Assembly: GCA_030686995.1 (NCBI GenBank)
Contig: CM060709.1
Coordinates: 303,195,357 to 303,259,356, forward strand
Source of the DNA: Artemisia argyi
Taxonomy: Eukaryota > Streptophyta > Magnoliopsida > Asterales > Asteraceae
Length of the DNA stretch: 64,000 nt
Direction: 5' to 3'
Part shown: piece by piece, positions 11,401 through 21,296 of the stretch
How the letters are laid out: each line of letters starts with the position of its first letter
Position numbering within the stretch: position 1 is the stretch's first letter
Position numbers and translations under genes: made by a program
The notes under the pieces: model-generated
Told to the model about the DNA's origin: nothing
Databases searched by the model: none
What the model saw: the letters and a program-made list of their open reading frames with translations, nothing else

Positions 11401-12470
11401 TTTTCAAATTACTTTTTTTGGAAAAAAAATTTTTCGTCAAAATTTTTTTTTTAGAAATTTTTTCGAATTTTTTTAGAAAAAATTTATCATAATTTTTTTT
11501 TTCAAAATTTTTTTTGGAAAAAAAAATTTCGTCAAAAAAAATTTTTTTTAGAATGTTTTTCGAATTTTTTAAGAAAAAATTTTATTAACATTTTTTTTAG
11601 AATTTTTTTTTATTAAAAATTTGAAAATTTTTTAAGAAATTTTTTTTAGAATTTTTTTCGAATTTTTTAAGAAAAAATTTTATTAGAAATTTTTTTTTCA
11701 AATTATTTTTTTTTGAAAAAATAATTTCGTCAAATTTATTTTTTTAGAAATTTTTGAATTTTTTAAGAAAAAATTTATCAGAAATTTTTTTTTCAAAATT
11801 TTTTTTGGAATAAAAATTTTCGTTAAAAAAAATTTTTTTTTAGAAGTTTTTTGAATTTTTTAAGAAAAATGTTTATTATTATTTTTTTATTAATAATTTG
11901 AAAATTTTTTTAGATCAATATTCGTCCATGTGGTTTGCATATATATATAACTAAGGGTGTTTTTGTCTTTTTGCATATATTTAACGGTCAACAGACGGAA
12001 TTTGTGGTCAAGGGACCAAACCCGTATGGGTTTGTAAACCCCGGGGACCAAATCCGAAGAAATTTAACGGCAGAGACTATTATTGATTGACCCGGCAAAC
12101 CACAGAGACAAAAAATGACATTTACTCTTGTTTAAATGTGCTTAAACACTAAAACATTTTTTGTGAAATAATCTCTCTAAGGGGGTGTTTCTTTTTTGCT
12201 TAGCTAAGGGAATGGGTCAACACAAAGTATATAATAATGTTTTTTTTATGTGGAGCCCACCATTTTTTCACTAGTGCCTCTATCCCCATATGAGTGGTAT
12301 AATGGAGACCCTCCCCATTAAGACCATTTAACAGCCGTGGGTCCCACATAGGCCCACGCATCCCTTAGCTAACAAAAAAAAGAAACACCCCCTAAGAGCA
12401 TGTGTGGGGGAGAATAATCAGGTAGGAACATGCTTTTTTCAAAGTGCTTATTTGAGACGGAGCTAATTTT

Positions 12471-12507
<37 letters not shown>

Positions 12508-14078
12508 TTTTTTTTTTTTATCATAGTTTCCCCCCAAAGTATCCCCCCAATATATAGTTTTTTTTTTTTTTTCCTCTCTGCTTTTTACCTATTTATAAAA
12601 AAGCAAATCCAAAACATATTTCTTGAAGTGCTGTAAGAAGCTTAGAAGTCTATATTTATAAGCATAAGCATGAAAAATTTAGCAATCCCAGACAACCGCC
12701 AAGAAATGAGCCTAAAATGGCATCAAGCTACTAAAATGATAACTACCTCTATTTACAGTTGCCTTAGGTTTGAGTATAGTGGAACACTATAGTGCAGCTT
12801 GATTTGATCGTTTGAAATTGCAGTGGTCAATCTGAGAAATCCCAGTCTCGAGGTTACACCCCCACCACTAGACGGCTCAGCGGAGTATTGCGAGCGTATA
12901 GCTGTCAATGGTGTATCCCGACTAAATTTTGGGAGTTTCGCTAAAGTTTATCATGTTTTGTTGAAAGCGACAACAGAGTCAAGTTATGCGTGGTATAAGA
13001 AGACCCAAATTTGTTTTCACAGGTAAGTAAGGTTCCTGTCTTTTAGGTTATTAATTAATTCATTGATTCTTATTACAGAATCCATACCACCAATCTGAAA
13101 AATGAATAAATCGATTATGGAGGTTGTATAGGTTCAACCGTTTTCCTGTTGGCTAAATTTTGTCATATGACCTACTTAACCCGTCTGAAAAAACAGAATC
13201 ACAATAATCTTAAAGTTTCATACGATTATATAAGAAGACTTCGATTCACTTAAAAAGTTGTTTGCAGGAGTCCTTCACTCGAGTTGTGCCACTGTGAAAA
13301 GAATGATTGGAGAACTTCTGAAGATGGGGTGTGGAGTTTTGTTATGTCACCGTATATACAGGGAATTTTGGACATTAAGTACAATAGCACGATCGGTGAT
13401 TCTCTATCCATTTCTATTGAAGAAGGTGCATTTCTTTTTGTGTTAGCATTTCACAAGATTTGCAATGATGGGCAAGCTTGGCATAAATTGTCTTTTTTTT
13501 TTTTTTTTTTTTTTTTTTTCCTCTAATTTATAGTTTTTGCAAGTTACTTCCTGTTTATCTCAATATGACAAATGTAAATGTATGCATTTTCACCAGTCTT
13601 GCAGCCCTGGAGGTATGTATTTCTAGTCGTCGGGTTTGCTCTTTTCTTTGTGGCCCCGGCTATAGAAAAGTAGGTCCCCTTTTACTATAAAATAGTTGTA
13701 CAATTATTAGAATTTTAGCTGGTATTCTCATACTTGTTTATCAGGTACATTTTGTCTATGGTTGTTGCTGATGTAAAAGCCCACTCTATCAATCGGATGA
13801 TACGTGTTATTGCACTTTCGTGTATTTTTCAGGTCAGTTATGGTCATTAATATGATCACGTCCTTTTTTTCTTTCTTAAGATTTTCAGTTGTCCATGTTA
13901 TATATTTTTTTTACTACAATCAAGTTTGTTGCCTCTGACTTTATTGGACTTTTTTCTTCTTTTTCAGAGCTCTAAAGACACCCGATTCGCATTCGCAGTC
14001 GTTGTTTGCTGTTTGGTAATATACGGTATCAGAAGTATTATAAACTTATCAAGTAAGTTCTATCCTGCCCTAATGTAA
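8470..14078 (+). CDS. PNET2/NEMP-like (DUF2215) nuclear-envelope protein, copy A
   Basis: My model has a 5'UTR exon ending at 8538 and coding exons 10010-10231, 10334-10537, 10626-10779, 12824-13022, 13268-13425, 13597-13612 (a 16-nt micro-exon), 13745-13832 and 13968-14078. All junctions are GT-AG and all phases fit, giving 383 aa without a stop. Residues 1-21 form a signal peptide (MTIRFIILFLVALLASGVTG). Residues about 25-192 match nothing I know. Then come the family landmarks: EYCERIAVNGVSRL, QICFHR, CHCEKNDW, FVMSPY, LDIKY, SISIEEVLQPWR, and a C-terminal IFQSSKDTRFA with one clear membrane segment. Plant NEMP proteins have several membrane passes after the EE...WR motif. Here the chain jumps from WR almost directly to the last conserved block, so roughly 100 residues are missing. 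The family sits in the inner nuclear membrane. Whether this short form is functional is unknown. An upstream in-frame ATG (9896) exists, but the acceptor at 10001-10004 favours the start at 10010. Confidence 0.6.
9064..9434. mobile_element. solo LTR (371 bp) in 5'UTR intron of copy A
   Basis: The element begins TGTT and ends AACA. It is flanked by a perfect 5-bp target duplication ACCAC (9059-9063 and 9435-9439). Copy D has the uninterrupted empty site at about 41190 (ggaaaccaccaaag). No internal retrotransposon sequence is present, so the element was reduced by LTR-LTR recombination. Confidence 0.85.
10885..12127. mobile_element. fold-back element with 122-bp terminal inverted repeats in intron 4 of copy A
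   Basis: The left arm (10885-11006, GAGTAAATGTCATTTTTCGT...) and the right arm (12006-12127) are inverted copies with few mismatches. The target TTGTT is present on both sides, and copy D has the empty site near 42682. The interior (11040-11910) is almost pure A and T runs with no coding capacity. To the left an extra ACATTTACTC plus TTGTT (10870-10884) repeats the right terminus, as if an earlier or tandem copy had been deleted. Class unknown; I see no transposase. Confidence 0.75.
12181..12392. mobile_element. Tourist-type MITE (PIF/Harbinger), 212 bp
   Basis: Terminal inverted repeats GGGGGTGTTTCTTTTTT and its complement are flanked by TAA (12178-12180, 12393-12395), the PIF/Harbinger target duplication. 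Copy D shows the empty site at about 42730 (ctctaagagg). It lies in intron 4 of copy A, 53 bp after the fold-back element. Confidence 0.88.
12478..12510. repeat. TTTA microsatellite
   Basis: About eight TTTA units followed by poly(T), in intron 4 of copy A. Copy D has no comparable array there. Confidence 0.8.
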
Positions 14079-14608
14079 CAATTAGGTTTTCATTCTTTAA
14101 CAAACATATAACAATGTCGTTTTAGTTACTTCATCATTCGATTTCTAGAATATTAAAAGGAAATTCAACAAATATATTCTGCACCATGTTACAAGATTAT
14201 TCCATGTCACACAATCACTTTCAAAACGCAAAATCCAAACAGCTTAATAATGCCAAGTGTAAAATAGCTGCACGCCTTACACGATCACTAAATTTATTGT
14301 TAGAAGTAGTTAACTAATATAAGTTGCATGATCTTATTATTCTTTCATGTAGAACTCATCAAAATTCAAGAAATCAAAGTTTTGGCATTGGAGTGATGAA
14401 GAAACTCTAGAAGTTAGTGGGCCATGGTGTGGTCAAGATATGCCAAAGTTCAAAGGTTCTGGATTTCCTAGACATCAAGATACGTTAACCATAAAAAATG
14501 TATTTTTGTACATTGGTTTAGATCCTTAAGATCCATGAGTGATAGTGGAGAAAAGCTGTTGTAAAAAAACTCGGCGGGTTACAGTTTTAAATAAGGGTAA
14601 GCTTTGGG
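14079..14608. other. 3' flank of copy A, no independent gene
   Basis: The sequence is shared with the flanks of C and D. An exon-like frame at 14353-14481 (NSSKFKKSKFW..., then EVSGPWCGQDMPKF and GSGFPRHQ), preceded by an acceptor (catgtag), may be a former C-terminal exon. It is out of phase with the upstream donor at 14053 and is frameshifted in C and D, so I leave it out of the coding model. Confidence 0.5.
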
Positions 14609-14714
<106 letters not shown>

Positions 14715-14816
14715 TACTTTTCTTTTTAAACAATTGATCCATTCATAAATGCGTTGAAATTGCCACGTCTAGAGTCTTGTTAGTATTTGGGTTTTCATTA
14801 TTTGACCAACATATAA

Positions 14817-15078
14817 TAGGGCTTAGCAAATAACTCGAACGGACCGAACCGATCGAGACCGGACCAGACTGACCACATTCGGTCCGGTCTTTGGTTTTGG
14901 CTTTTCTCGGTCCGGTCGGTCCGAACCACAAACCGATTATTTGGCTTTGTTGGACCAGAACGGCCGACGGATCGACCGAGACCAGACCGACCATATTCGG
15001 TCCGGTCCTCGGTCTTGACTTTTTGGCTAATTCGGTCATCGGTCTTGTCGGTCCAATCCTGGACCGATGCTCACCCCT
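14817..15078. mobile_element. hAT-type MITE, 262 bp, rich in CCGGTC repeats
   Basis: The ends are TAGGGCTTAGCA and its diverged complement TGCTCACCCCT. An 8-bp duplication ACATATAA flanks it (14809-14816, 15079-15086), as for hAT elements. C and D show the empty site (accaacatataataatg near 36420). The inside is full of cggtccggtc and tcggtcggtc motifs; open frames there are noise. Confidence 0.85.
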
Positions 15079-15086
15079 ACATATAA

Positions 15087-16369
15087 CAATGTTCTCTTTG
15101 AATAATTAACAGTTAGGTTTTCATTCTTCAACCAACATATAACTATATATGGTGTTTTAGAAAACTAATCAATCGATTTCTAGAATATTGAAAGTATATC
15201 CAACAACTAAGTAATTGGGTTGAAATTGCCACGTCTAGAGTCTTGTCTTGATCTCCCATAAAAGTTGCAACCTTTTTTTTTCTCAACCTCGTGTTGGACT
15301 TTCGCCTTATTTGGCAACTAACGTTGTTAGTTTCGTCTACATTAGTGTCGCACTAAAAGGTGGATTAGATTTCTGACTAAAGACGCTTTGTCCCAAGAAG
15401 ATTGGATTAAATCCTATTTTTAACAATATTCTTGACTAAACACGAGGTGGAACAACTTGCTTAATTAATTCTGATATTATCTGTCAGTATTTCTAAATTT
15501 AACATTGTTAAGTGGTAGATTTGCTCATTATGATCGATCAACTTTATTTGCATCAGGACACTTAACAGTGAAATGGCTTGTGAGACGGACTGTAAAATCG
15601 CTTGCAAGAGGTAACCGAAGCATGCACATCTTATCTCTGTAGCTAGCAAGGGATAAAGACTAAACATTTATATAAGGCTGTTATGAAATGAGATTATAAA
15701 TCTGTAATAAGTAGAGTGTTAAGTGATTTTTAATTTATTTATAAATTATGTACTACTAACAAGCTACCCGCATGTTGCGGCGGCGGATACTCTGTAATAA
15801 AAAATTTTGACGAACAATAATTTTTGATGACATGTTTTTAATAATAATGACTTTACATATGACGAGAATTTTAAGAATAACTTTATTGCAAACTAATTCA
15901 TATTAAATGTTAAGTACATATGCATCACGATGTAATGATGATATAAAAACAGTTGTTAGTAGTATTACAAGGTTGTGATGACCGGCGGTGCACGGTACTT
16001 GTTAATGAGTAAATGTGTTGTGTATGAGTTAGGATCAAATAAGAAAAATAATAAAAATAAGAAGGATAAAAAGTAATTATAACCACACATTTTAGATGCA
16101 CCTCCAAAAATGGATGTCTTCCCTTAATCGTCAAAATATTATATAATGTGTAAACATAGAGAAATATAAATTAGTTCTTGTAATATATCCATACTACATA
16201 TATAGAGTAAATATTTTTTCTAAAACTTAAAAATAATAATGTGTTATACCTAAAATACTATTTGAAATTCAAAAATTTTTACTTTCCTACATAAAAAAGT
16301 TTGACTTATTTTTAAATGGGTGAAAATCATCAAATAGTAACCAAGTTTCAGATCTGTATAATTTGTTCA
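15087..16369. other. non-coding 3' flank of copy A
   Basis: No gene seen. The sequence aligns with 36430-37690 (after C) and 45070-46270 (after D), so it belongs to the duplicated unit. Confidence 0.7.
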
Positions 16370-18538
16370 CTTTTTTTTTGAACGGCGGATTTTATTAAGA
16401 AAACTAGCAAGATGCTAGAACTTACAACGAAATAAGATTCGGGTTTTTTAGCCAATCAATGAAACTAAAACTAGTCTTACATCGAGAACGAATCCATAAA
16501 AAAGAACGCGAAGTCACTTCATCCAAAACATTCGCCTTAGCATGATCCTCTTGACCGAATATCTTTGTGTTGCGCCACTTCTAAACAAACCACCACACAA
16601 TATAACAAATACCTTCAAAAATTTGTTTGAGCTTCGAAGGAAGTCTGAGATTCGTCATCCATATACACCAGTCTTCAAACGAGTTGCTCTCCTGGTAATC
16701 CATATCCCACCAACTCGTAATCTTACGCATAACATCACTAACGAACTTGCATGAGAAGAAAAGGTGCCTAAACGACTCAACCGAACAATCACACATAGGA
16801 CACAAAATGGAGTCAATTTCCATACCCCTACGAGATAAGTTGAATCTAGTGGGTAAATAATCGTGCTTAACCTTCCAAGCGTGAACATTGATCTTAAGGG
16901 GAACCACATTTATCCATCTAGTCTTCGTATTAGACGTTGGAAGAAGGACATCATCAATAAGTTTCCTAACTGATGACACGAAGAATTCCCCGAACCAACT
17001 AAAGACCAGTTCCATCTATCTTGTGAATTATTGAGAATAATCCCCTCTACCTTTTCCTTTAATAACTCGAATTGAGCCTGCTCCACTCCTCCTCTCGGCT
17101 TACGTCTAAACGAATGATCCAAACCTCCATATGACAGCTTTGATGAAACCTCTATATTTTTCATCGTTTCAAGCGCGTACAACCGAGGAACTAACCTTTT
17201 AAAAGCCACTTCCCCACACCACGCTACATCCCAAAACGAAGTATTTACCCCGTTACCAACCTTCGGGGTAATAAAACTAAACAAATCAATACCATACATC
17301 TTCAACGCCTCAATTTCTTTAATAATACTAAGCCATATAGACGGAAAACTTGGTTGAACCTGTTTACCAATTTTGTCGTCTTCTCCATGCAAAGATTTAA
17401 TCACTCTCGCCCATAAAGAAGTCTTTTGAGATATAAACCTCCACACCCATATAAACATTAACGCTCTATTTAACGCGAAAAGACTAGACACCCCAAGGCC
17501 GCCAGAATCTTTAGAAGCCAAGACCTTGTTCCATCCAACCCAACTTTGTTTCTTAGAGTTTAACTCTGCGCCGTTAAAGAAACGTGATCGAATGGCTTCC
17601 ATATTATGAAGCACCTTCATAGGTACTTTAAAAATGGACATATGGTATATTGGAATTGCACCTAAAACAGATTTGAGCAGTGTTAGACGCCCTCCAATGG
17701 AAAGAGTTTTTAATTTCCATTTCGATAACCGATACTTCATTCCGTCACTACCCTCATTCCAAGCATGAATTCGAGACATAAAATCACCCACTCTTGATCC
17801 CCAAATAACTAAACGGCATCTTGAGCACCAAGCAACCAATCTGCGTAGCAGCCTGATTCACCTTATTGCTATCCACATATATACCCATAAGTTTGCTTTT
17901 ATTCATATTAATCCGAAGACCTGACGCTCGATAAAAAAACATCCAACACCCTCGTAATAGTATCAATATTACTTTGACTCCACTGACCCATGAAAATAGC
18001 GTCGTCCGCATAAAACAAATGTGAAATCTGTAAAGAAGGTGCCAACTTGATCCCGTTATTTAATCCTGCATCCACCACTCTTTGAAATGAAACATGTAAA
18101 CTCTCCATGACCAATATAAATAAGAAGGGTGAAAGTGGATCACCCTGTTTGAGCCCTTTGTAGAATTGAAACTCTTTCGTAGGGCTTCCATTAATGAGGA
18201 CCGAACCCCTAGAAGAATGAAGACAACTTTTAATCCACATGCACCATTTTTCACCAAAACCGAATCTCCTCAACATGTCTACAATAAAATCCCATCTAAC
18301 CGAATCATACGCCTTTTCGAAGTCAACCTTAAAAATCATACTTTGTTTCTTTCTACTCTTACACCATTGAACGATTTCATTCAAAATAAACGGGCCGTCC
18401 AGAATTTGTCTATCCGACACGAAAGCTGATTGGATTTCATTAACCAGATCATCAAGAACCAACACCAGACGATTAGCCAACACCTTGGCAATAATTTTAT
18501 ATAAGCTTCCAATAAGACTAATAGGACGAAAATCTTCG
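16370..18538 (-). mobile_element. 5'-truncated L1-type LINE, degenerate
   Basis: Read on the minus strand, the element starts inside the reverse transcriptase (EDFRPISLIGSLYKIIAKVL), shows KVDFEKAYDSV, the QGDPLSPFLF box and the catalytic FYADDAIF, and ends with a zf-RVT zinc-finger region (PLKINVHAWK..., CPMC). It finishes in taataaaatccgccgttc and poly(A), seen as poly(T) on the + strand at 16370. Endonuclease and ORF1 are absent. The coding stretch is split among frames 18570-17908, 18011-17784, 17839-16910 and 17015-16581, so there are at least three frameshifts. The paralogous flank after copy D (46270-46290) has no LINE. It has 13 bp (ttacactttatat) that are missing here, so a small target deletion went with insertion. 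No target duplication was found. Confidence 0.85.
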
Positions 18539-18741
18539 ACTATAGTAACCAAGTGTTGAAATCGCAACAAGCATTTTATTATCTTTTAATAGACATGCAC
18601 TTTCATATATTTTCGACATTTTTTTTTGTTTACATTTTTCTTTCTGTGCTAAAATTCGCATGACATATCACATGTAATTTAACACTAATATGGCATTTCG
18701 AACACTAAACAACAGTACTAAAATTGGCATAAGTATTTGAG

Positions 18742-18837
<96 letters not shown>

Positions 18838-19511
18838 TTTCCTCATTTTTTGCAATGAAAACTCACATTGATGGCTTTCCAATCATATATCATATATTGT
18901 ATTTGAATTGTAGATTATAGCAGTTCATTTATGAAAATTCTATAATCACATGTGATTAAGATCATGTTTGGTAGAAATCACATGTGATTTTATGTGTTTT
19001 ATACAACTTTGATGAATTAACTACACTAATTTACAATTCGATATATAATGCGTTGTATATAGTTGAAAAGCTACGAATGTCTAGTTTTCAGAATAAAAAA
19101 AGGATAAAACTTTTAGAGTTTTGTAGAAAAGTTATTTCATTTTACTGCATGTTTAAATATTCGAATATACAAACTAGTGTTGAATCATATGTGATTTTTT
19201 ATGCAAGTTTCAACAATGAAAAAAGGCGAAAAAATGTGAAAAAAAAGTTTGTCGAAAGTATATCAAAGTGTCCGTTTATTGTTAAAAAAAATGATCGTTG
19301 CGATGGTGTTTTTTTTTTTTAAATGATTAACAATTTAATAGATATTAATCTTTGAAAAGAAAGGGGTGAAACGGGGTTTGTTATTCATTTATAACGGAAC
19401 CGTTGAATCCCATTGTATTTTCGATTTGATACAGTCGCTCGAGATTTGAAATATAGAAAAATGAAAATGTATATATATTGTTAGAGGACTTATGGGCTTG
19501 GCCGATTTATG
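18539..19511. other. non-coding spacer between copies A and B
   Basis: Aligns with 46280-46885 downstream of copy D up to about 19145. A (TAA)n array occupies 18742-18836; the D flank has poly(A) there. The 112-codon frame at 18984-19322 is AT-driven and not kept in the D flank. Confidence 0.6.
18742..18836. repeat. (TAA)n microsatellite
   Basis: About 30 TAA/ATA units with one interruption (tagtaataa). Confidence 0.95.
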
Positions 19512-20024
19512 TGTAAAAATGATATAGAACTCAGTCAATAATCACCCAACCAACCACCCCGTGGTGATCCACTTTTATTATAACAATATACACTGAAGAT
19601 TAGTCCCCAACACAGGTGCTAACCAAACAAATACAAGAGAAAAGTTGTTGTCCCTCTAATAGGTGCAACAACAGAAATACAAGAACTCACACACTAATCA
19701 ACTATAACCAAACCTAAACCCAGATCAAGATGATCTAAAACAATCTTGTTTACAATGGTAAACAACCCAGAAACTAATAAACTCAGATGAGAAACAAAGA
19801 GAAACTTGTGTGTGTGAATTATGAGAAGGAGATCGTAAAAGTGATTGAAACCCTAGCTGTAGAGAAGCTTAAATAGCCAAGGATCTTTCACTTTAGTCCC
19901 TGCACAAATAAACCATACAAAACACAACCAGACTACTAAAGTTAAGAAACTTATTATAAAATATTTATACAAAATACCCCTGAAGGTTCATCTGGTTGAC
20001 ACTTGTGAGTAAATACTTTCAACA
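19512..20024 (-). repeat. 3' LTR of the copia element
   Basis: 513 bp, TGTAAAAATG... to ...CTTTCAACA on the + strand. Adjacent sequence 20025-20035 (tccccccctca) is the complement of a purine tract ending GAGGGGGGA, the polypurine tract. Confidence 0.95.
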
Positions 20025-20060
20025 TCCCCCCTCAAACTGATGAACCTGCAAACAGATTAA

Positions 20061-21296
20061 TCATACCAAGTTTCTAACCATAACACCATGCTGAACAGAC
20101 CCAAGAGCTTTGGTCAAAATATCAGCAGTTTGACTTTTAGAGTCAACTTTGACAGTTTTAATCAACCCAGAAGAAACCTTTTCTCTAACCAAATGCACAT
20201 CAATATCAAAATGTTTTGTTTTTTCATGCATCACAGGGTTAGCAGCAATTTGAATTGCTGCTTTATTATCACAAAACAACTCAACTGGCAACAAACTCTC
20301 AGTAACACCAAGATCTTTCAATACTTTAAGAATCCACATAACCTCACAAGTTGTAGAGGCCATGCACCTATATTCAGCCTCTGCTGAAGACTTAGAAAGA
20401 GTAGCTTGTTTTTTACTCTTCCATGAAACAAGGTTACCATTCACAAATACACAATACCCAGAAACAGATTTTCTAGTAACAGGACACTTAGCCCAATCTG
20501 AATCAGAATATGCAGCAACTTTAAATCCAAGATTATTCTTACAAAAATGTAAACCATTACCAGGAGCAAGTTTAAGATATCTTAGCACTCTTAAGCCAAT
20601 ATCAAAATGGGATTTCAAAGGAGAATGCATATACTGACTTAAACAGTGCACAGCATAAGATATATCAGGCCTAGTCATGGTAAGATATATTAATTTCCCA
20701 ACAAGTTGCTGATAACTAGTAATGTTTTTCAAGAACTTATCATCATCAGATTCTTTATGACTAAGCACAATATTTTCTGGCAGAGGAGCTAAAACAGGTT
20801 TACACCCAAGTAAACCATATTCATTTAACAACTCCAAACAATACTTCCTCTGATTTAAACACAACCCATTACTAGTTTTTAACACTTCAATACCAAGAAA
20901 ATATTTCAATTCTCCTAGATCTTTTATTTTAAATTTATTTCTTAGAAAAATTTTAAAATTCTCAATTTCACTCTCACTATTACCTGTTATAACCAAATCA
21001 TCAACATACACAAGCAGGTATAAAACAGAATTGTCTTTAGTTTTAACAAATAGAGAGTGATCATTTTTAGACTGAACAAATCCAGCCTCAAACAAAGCTT
21101 CAGACAATTTAAGGTTCCATTGTCTAGGAGCCTGTTTCAGACCATAAAGAGACTTTTTAAGTCTGCACACTTTCTTACTATCATCTGGAAAGAGACCAGG
21201 TGGAGGTAACATGTAAACTTCCTCATTTAAGTCACCATATAAAAAAGCATTGTTTACATCCATTTGAAAAACTTTCCAATCATTTTTGAACAGCAA
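20061..21296 (-). pseudogene. copia pol, 3' part: reverse transcriptase and RNase H
   Basis: The frame holds FQMDVNNAFLYGDL, the catalytic LLVYVDDLVITG of the reverse transcriptase, and the RNase H region (YSDSDWA, SSAEAEYRCMA, FCDNKAAIQIA). It ends at a stop 36 bp inside the LTR boundary. It has no start codon of its own and overlaps the upstream frame by 17 bp in another phase. In copia elements this part is continuous with gag-pol, so a short indel in an A run near 21283-21287 has split the polyprotein in the reverse transcriptase. Everything else looks intact, so the break is recent or a sequencing or assembly error. Confidence 0.9.

Noticed and set aside
14743..15109. Overlapping frames on both strands rich in Gly, Pro, Arg and Thr
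   Set aside because: They are the CCGGTC repeats of the hAT MITE read in different frames.
18166..18429. + strand frame of 87 codons
   Set aside because: Antisense of the LINE reverse transcriptase.
18984..19322. 112-codon + strand frame between A and B
   Set aside because: Lys/Phe/Ile-rich because of AT content, ends in a T run, not kept in the homologous D flank.
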